64,000 bases of DNA from Diaporthe sp. PMI_573 (taxonomy: Eukaryota > Ascomycota > Sordariomycetes > Diaporthales > Diaporthaceae): positions 2,418,001-2,482,000 of the forward strand of contig JAJTUP010000002.1 of NCBI GenBank assembly GCA_021399435.1. Reading direction: 5' to 3'. This document shows positions 61,790 through 64,000 of the stretch, piece by piece. How positions within the stretch are numbered: the first letter of the stretch is position 1; each line of letters begins with the position of its first letter. Under the pieces are notes generated by a model that saw only the letters and a program-made list of their open reading frames with translations, searched no databases and was not told the origin of the DNA. The translations under genes and the position numbers were made by a program.

Positions 61790-64000
61790 TTAAGCAGCCA
61801 CGGCGCCAATCATATCCGAACTCCAACTATCGGCCAGCGTGGCAAGCTTTCTTTTGATCCCGTCCCCAATGCGTGTGCTTATCCCACCATCAATAGTCTG
61901 TATGCCCACTTCCAGGATGTTGGCGGGGCTATCCAGGCTCACCGCTGTCCCATTGTCCCGCGAGAGCGCAGCCGTCCCATCGCCGCTCCAGAGATAGGCA
62001 ATCACCGCCGGGTCCTCAGGCGTCACCCGGTCGACAGCCACGACCGAGCTGCTCGGGGCGCTTCCGCTCTCGGGGCTTGAACCGTCATTCATGGCTGTCT
62101 TGAAGCTCGGGTCGAGCCTCCCGATGGCGTCCGTCCATAGGATCAGTGTGACCCTATATGTCGCTGTGCTCCACCACGGCGGTAGCTTGTCCGCGGGTAT
62201 GGACCGCAGTAGTCGTAGGACCTGTCCGCAGTGGAATATGGCCTCCTCGCGCTGGTAGATGCACCTCTTGTGCCTCAGGCTCAGTTCCCAGTAGGTTGGG
62301 CCACCGGCCTCAAAACCCTCCCTGCGGGCCAGCCTCTCGATCTCGGGGAAGTTTGTCACGGCGTTCAGGGAGATGAGGTGATACAGCACAATGTTGCACT
62401 GCGTTTTTGTGCAGTTTGGGTTGGCCTTGTGCTGGAGGATGGCAAGCTCGTACCACTTTTGGAGCAAGGCCTGCACTTCTTCCAGACGTTGGAATGTCGA
62501 CGCCCTTGTCACAGTGCGAGCTGTTGAACGCCTTGCGCCGAGGATATCTGAGAAGCAGGAGAGCATCTGCCGCAGGTGACAAAGTAAGGACTGGATAGGA
62601 TGGAGGAGGAGGCGAAGTTGTTGTGGGGTCAAGCTGGACTGTCGACGGGAAAGATTGTCGTGCAGGAAATCTTGGAAGAGATCAAAGAGTGACGGGGTGA
62701 GAGAGGGGGTAGTAAGTAGTTGCGGGTTCACGTTGTTGGTACAGCCATAGAGAGACTGGATCCCAGCCAGCCATTGCTCAGAATTGGGCGAGAGCCACAA
62801 GATTTCAGAGCCCGGCAGAGGGCAGTGAAGCTCCGAGATGGATAGTATCGGCGCGGTATCGTGGAAAAGACTCAACTCTTGGTCCACCATGACCCAGTTG
62901 TAAACGAGCCTGGAAGATGCGGTCAGCTTCCGAGTGGGGTTCGGCCTACGTAGCGGGTTGAATGCCTTACCTGTTTTGTGTCTCACGGTGCATCCATGCC
63001 CTCCATTGAAGCTCAGTGCTTGTTGAGTCATTGAAAGCTGGTATCATCGATGGTTGTGGCTCCAACATGCCAGCATGTTTCAACATCTGGTTTCCGTCAG
63101 TAATCACTCCAAGATGACAAGTCAGGGCGCGAGATGCTTACCGTCAGATACATGCCCCGCTGGCCCATAGCAATGTCCATCTGCCACTTGTCTCCACTCC
63201 ATGCACCCAGCAGGGTGAACAGGAGCGCACAGCGCAGCGCGATCGGGTCGGCTGATAGCTCGACGTCTTTCTCGATGATGTCGAACAGTGAAATCCGACA
63301 AGTTTCTGTGAGGCCGGCAGATAGGTACCTTGCCTCTGCCATCGGCACGGACGCTGCGCCTCGCGCAATCATGAGCAGGACAAGTAATGTTGCAGCCTGG
63401 GTGTTCTGAACCATCTCATTTGGGTCCAGGCTCATGGCGAAAATCATGGGATAATACCCGTACAGGCTGCGTACGTAGCTATTGAGAAAGTACTCGAGGA
63501 CGCTGGATGGCGGGAGCATGATGAAGTTGCACATGCCTCCCGGGCTGGCATAACCTGATTTGGAGTAGCCATTGCCCCCTAGTCTGTGGACGTCAAGCGC
63601 CTTGTGTAAGAATGACTGCGTAATGGCCGTCATCTTATCACGTGTCCGAGAAGTGATGGGGATAACTGTCGGCATGTGAGGTGCCTCGTTTCCAAACTGT
63701 CCTAGGTATTTCTCCAGCGAGTCCCACGTTCCTTCTTGCTGGCATTTTTGCTCGAGCGCCTCGAGATGGACGATCGCCGTCCGTGGGCAGTTGCCGGAGA
63801 ACGTGGGCGCGTTGCACCTAGCCATTGGCCAGGAGTTCTCCGAAGCAATCACGACCTCGAATTCTGGGATTTTTGCGTCCTTTGGTATCCGCATTGCCAT
63901 GTCTATGCACTTGTTGGGGTCAAAGCTCGCGGTTGACATGATGCTTGTGCCCCTGGTGTGGACTGATGCACGCGACGAAGTAGCTGTCATGGGCTCAGAA
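61790..64000 (-). CDS. Fungal-specific transcription factor, C-terminal part (5' end beyond window)
   Basis: Partial gene: the frame is open to the window edge, so the DNA-binding N-terminus is not seen. Visible exons on the - strand are 64000-63142, 63086-62971 and 62909-61790, joined by GT-AG introns of 55 and 61 nt. The protein shows the fungal transcription factor middle domain. Family signs are FLNSYVRSLYGYYPMIFAMS and the junction phrase WRAWMHRETQNRLVYNWVMV, which is followed by a SLF motif and a P-x-L-P-x-x-E block (CPLPGSEILW). The C-terminus is IGAVAA. Proteins with this domain carry either a Zn2Cys6 cluster or C2H2 fingers. Melanin regulators of the Cmr1/Pig1 type carry both and sit beside the naphthol reductase in many moulds, so that identity is plausible but not shown. 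The methionine at 63990 should not be taken as the start. Confidence 0.85.

Noticed and set aside
1..64000. tRNA, rRNA, CRISPR arrays, intact transposons
   Set aside because: No T-arm/acceptor combinations, no rRNA-like blocks, no spaced repeats and no transposase or reverse transcriptase motifs were found by eye.

Overview
The window is nuclear DNA of a filamentous ascomycete (Pezizomycotina), probably a Sordariomycete; this placement is an inference. The genes are broken by short GT-AG introns of about 50-140 nt with CTRAY-like branch sites. Exons are GC-rich, and the gene set is typical of moulds: a group II fungal G-alpha, an UNC104-type kinesin-3, a non-reducing polyketide synthase and fungal-specific transcription factors. 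The species cannot be named from the sequence. Eleven protein genes can be supported. Exon joins were worked out by hand, and each complete model keeps frame from ATG to stop.

The left part (1-21447) holds five unrelated housekeeping or signalling genes, all on the + strand: a heterotrimeric G-alpha subunit (354 aa), a membrane-anchored GH3 beta-glucosidase (857 aa, eight exons), a kinesin-3 motor with FHA and PH domains (1781 aa), a TMEM19/DUF92 membrane protein (383 aa) and DNA polymerase epsilon subunit B (802 aa).

The right part (26152 to the window end) looks like a loosely spaced pigment locus of the DHN-melanin type. On the + strand it has a secreted multicopper oxidase (laccase/Abr1-like), a SAT-KS-AT-PT-ACP-ACP-TE polyketide synthase (2170 aa) and an AflR-type Zn2Cys6 regulator (422 aa). 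On the - strand it has a LanC-like protein (374 aa), a short-chain reductase of the tetrahydroxynaphthalene/versicolorin reductase type (281 aa) and a second fungal transcription factor whose N-terminus runs off the window. The expected logic is that the PKS makes a hydroxynaphthalene, the reductase reduces it and the oxidase polymerises the final product outside the cell. Scytalone dehydratase and a second naphthol reductase are not in the window.

Genes in the right part are separated by 2.5-7.5 kb of DNA with no convincing coding sequence. These gaps hold microsatellites, short minisatellites and homopolymer runs. No tRNA, rRNA, CRISPR array or intact transposon was seen. The most notable points are the LanC-like gene inside the pigment locus, small upstream ORFs before the PKS and the AflR-like gene, and a probable extra last exon of the oxidase.
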